Below are positions 5,605 through 6,575 of a DNA stretch of 6,575 bases, one piece after another; within the stretch, counting starts at the first letter, position 1, and the number at the start of each line of letters is the position of its first letter. The stretch comes from Actinomycetota bacterium (GTDB lineage: Bacteria; Actinomycetota; Nitriliruptoria; Euzebyales; Egibacteraceae). The position numbers were made by a program, and so were the translations under genes. The notes under the pieces are model-generated. The model was not told where the DNA came from, ran no database searches, and saw nothing but the letters and a program-made list of their open reading frames with translations. The DNA lies in the NCBI GenBank assembly GCA_019347785.1, contig JAHWKQ010000128.1:1-6575 (forward strand), written 5' to 3'.

Positions 5605-6575
5605 CGTGGCACCGCCCGGTTCAGCCGCAGGGAGTTGGCGACCACGCTGACCGACGACAGCGCCATCGCCGCGCCGGCGATGGCCGGGTCGAGCAGCCCC
5701 GCGGCCGCGACGGGGATCGCCAGCACGTTGTAGCCGAACGCCCACGCGAGGTTCTGCCGGATCACCTGCTCGATGCGCCGCGACAGGCGCACGGCGTCGC
5801 CGACCGCGCCGAGGTCGGGGCGCAGGATCGTGATGTCGCTCGCCGCGCGCGCCACGTCGGTGCCGGCTCCGAGCGCGATGCCGAGGTCGGCCTGGGCCAG
5901 TGCCGGCCCGTCGTTCACGCCATCGCCGACCATGGCGACGCGGCGGCCCTCGGCCTGCAGGCGTGCGACCTCCTGCTGCTTGGCGTCGGGCAGCACCTCG
6001 GCCACCACGGTGTCGATGCCGACCTGCGCGGCGACAGCCCGGGCGGTCGCGTGGTGGTCGCCGGTGAGGAGCGCGACGTCAATCCCGAGCGCGCGGAGCT
6101 CGGCGACCGCGTCGGCGGCGCCGGGCTTGACCGTGTCGGCGACGCCGATCACGCCGCGGCTGTGGCCGTCCCAGGCCACGAACACCGCGGTGATCGCTTG
6201 CCCGGCGAGCTCGTCGGCCGCGTCCTGGTGTCGGGCCGCCACGACCATCCCGGCCTCGGCCATCAGCTTGGCGGTGCCGACCCACACGTCGGTGCCGTCG
6301 ATGGTGGCGCGCACGCCGTGGCCGGCCAGCGCCTCGAACGCCGTGGCGGGTGGTGGCGGGGCGTCGAGCGCCTCGACGATCGCGCGGCCGATCGGGTGCT
6401 CTGAGCCGGCCTCGGCTGCAGCGGCGCGGCGCAGCGCCTCGGCATCGCCGACGACGCGGGTGACCGCCATGCGGGCCTCGGTGAGCGTGCCGGTCTTGTC
6501 GAACACGACCACGTCCACGGCGCGCGCCTGCTCCAGCGCCTCGACGCCCTTGACGAGGATTCCCAGCCTGGCGCC
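5601..6575 (-). CDS. copA: copper-translocating P1B-type ATPase, C-terminal part (5' end beyond window)
   Basis: The last 324 residues of a membrane heavy-metal ATPase that pumps Cu(+) out of the cytoplasm. It is about the C-terminal 40-45% of a protein usually near 700-800 residues; the metal-binding domains and the first six membrane helices lie beyond position 6575. Seen in order (numbering from the window edge): phosphorylation loop DKTGTLT with the acceptor Asp at 26 (codon 6498-6500), the SEHP nucleotide-domain motif (58-61), LLTGDHH, the hinge GDGVND (217-222), then two closing helices. In those, YN (282-283, in WAFGYNVLAIP) and MALSS (304-308) correspond to the transmembrane metal-site residues typical of Cu(+)/Ag(+) P1B-1 pumps. 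This supports copper over Zn/Cd or Co. The gene ends in a 4-base overlap with csoR. The metal call is from motifs; the CPC motif cannot be checked here. Confidence 0.94.
   Translation of the reverse strand, partial: GARLGILVKGVEALEQARAVDVVVFDKTGTLTEARMAVTRVVGDAEALRRAAAAEAGSEHPIGRAIVEALDAPPPPATAFEALAGHGVRATIDGTDVWVGTAKLMAEAGMVVAARHQDAADELAGQAITAVFVAWDGHSRGVIGVADTVKPGAADAVAELRALGIDVALLTGDHHATARAVAAQVGIDTVVAEVLPDAKQQEVARLQAEGRRVAMVGDGVNDGPALAQADLGIALGAGTDVARAASDITILRPDLGAVGDAVRLSRRIEQVIRQNLAWAFGYNVLAIPVAAAGLLDPAIAGAAMALSSVSVVANSLRLNRAVPR

Overview
The window is chromosomal DNA from a very GC-rich bacterium, most likely a member of the Actinomycetota. The reasons are the strong G/C bias at third codon positions, GTG and TTG starts beside ATG, GTGA stop/start overlaps, a mycobacterial-style IlvG-like enzyme and a CsoR of the actinobacterial type. 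The exact lineage cannot be fixed from this sequence. Seven protein genes are supported. The PhoH gene is cut at the left edge and the copper ATPase gene at the right edge. No RNA gene, insertion sequence, CRISPR array or long repeat was seen.

Layout. Positions 1-733 (minus strand) hold the first 244 codons of a PhoH-family ATPase. An intergenic region of about 85 bases (734-818) separates it from a divergent lipoprotein gene on the plus strand (819-1343), the only plus-strand gene. This gap carries a candidate -10 element for each direction. The lipoprotein gene converges, across a 41-base gap, on a minus-strand series that fills the rest of the window.

In transcription order (right to left) that series is: the C-terminal half of a Cu(+)-type P1B ATPase; a CsoR-type copper-sensing repressor overlapping it by 4 bases; a 50-base gap; an IlvG-like thiamine-diphosphate enzyme; a GNAT acetyltransferase 3 bases later; the large AtuA/DUF1446 protein, overlapping the acetyltransferase by 17 bases; and a small AtuA-like C-terminal-domain protein, overlapping the large one by 4 bases.

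Functionally there are two modules. CopA plus CsoR is a standard copper export and sensing pair. The following four genes are packed like one translationally coupled unit. AtuA proteins occur in acyl-CoA catabolism such as acyclic terpene degradation, and the IlvG-like branch of thiamine-diphosphate enzymes includes 2-hydroxyacyl-CoA lyase-like members. No acetolactate synthase small subunit is encoded nearby. I therefore infer that the unit handles a CoA thioester or 2-hydroxy/2-keto acid rather than making branched-chain amino acids. Its substrate is unknown, and this four-gene set is the most interesting part of an otherwise ordinary region.
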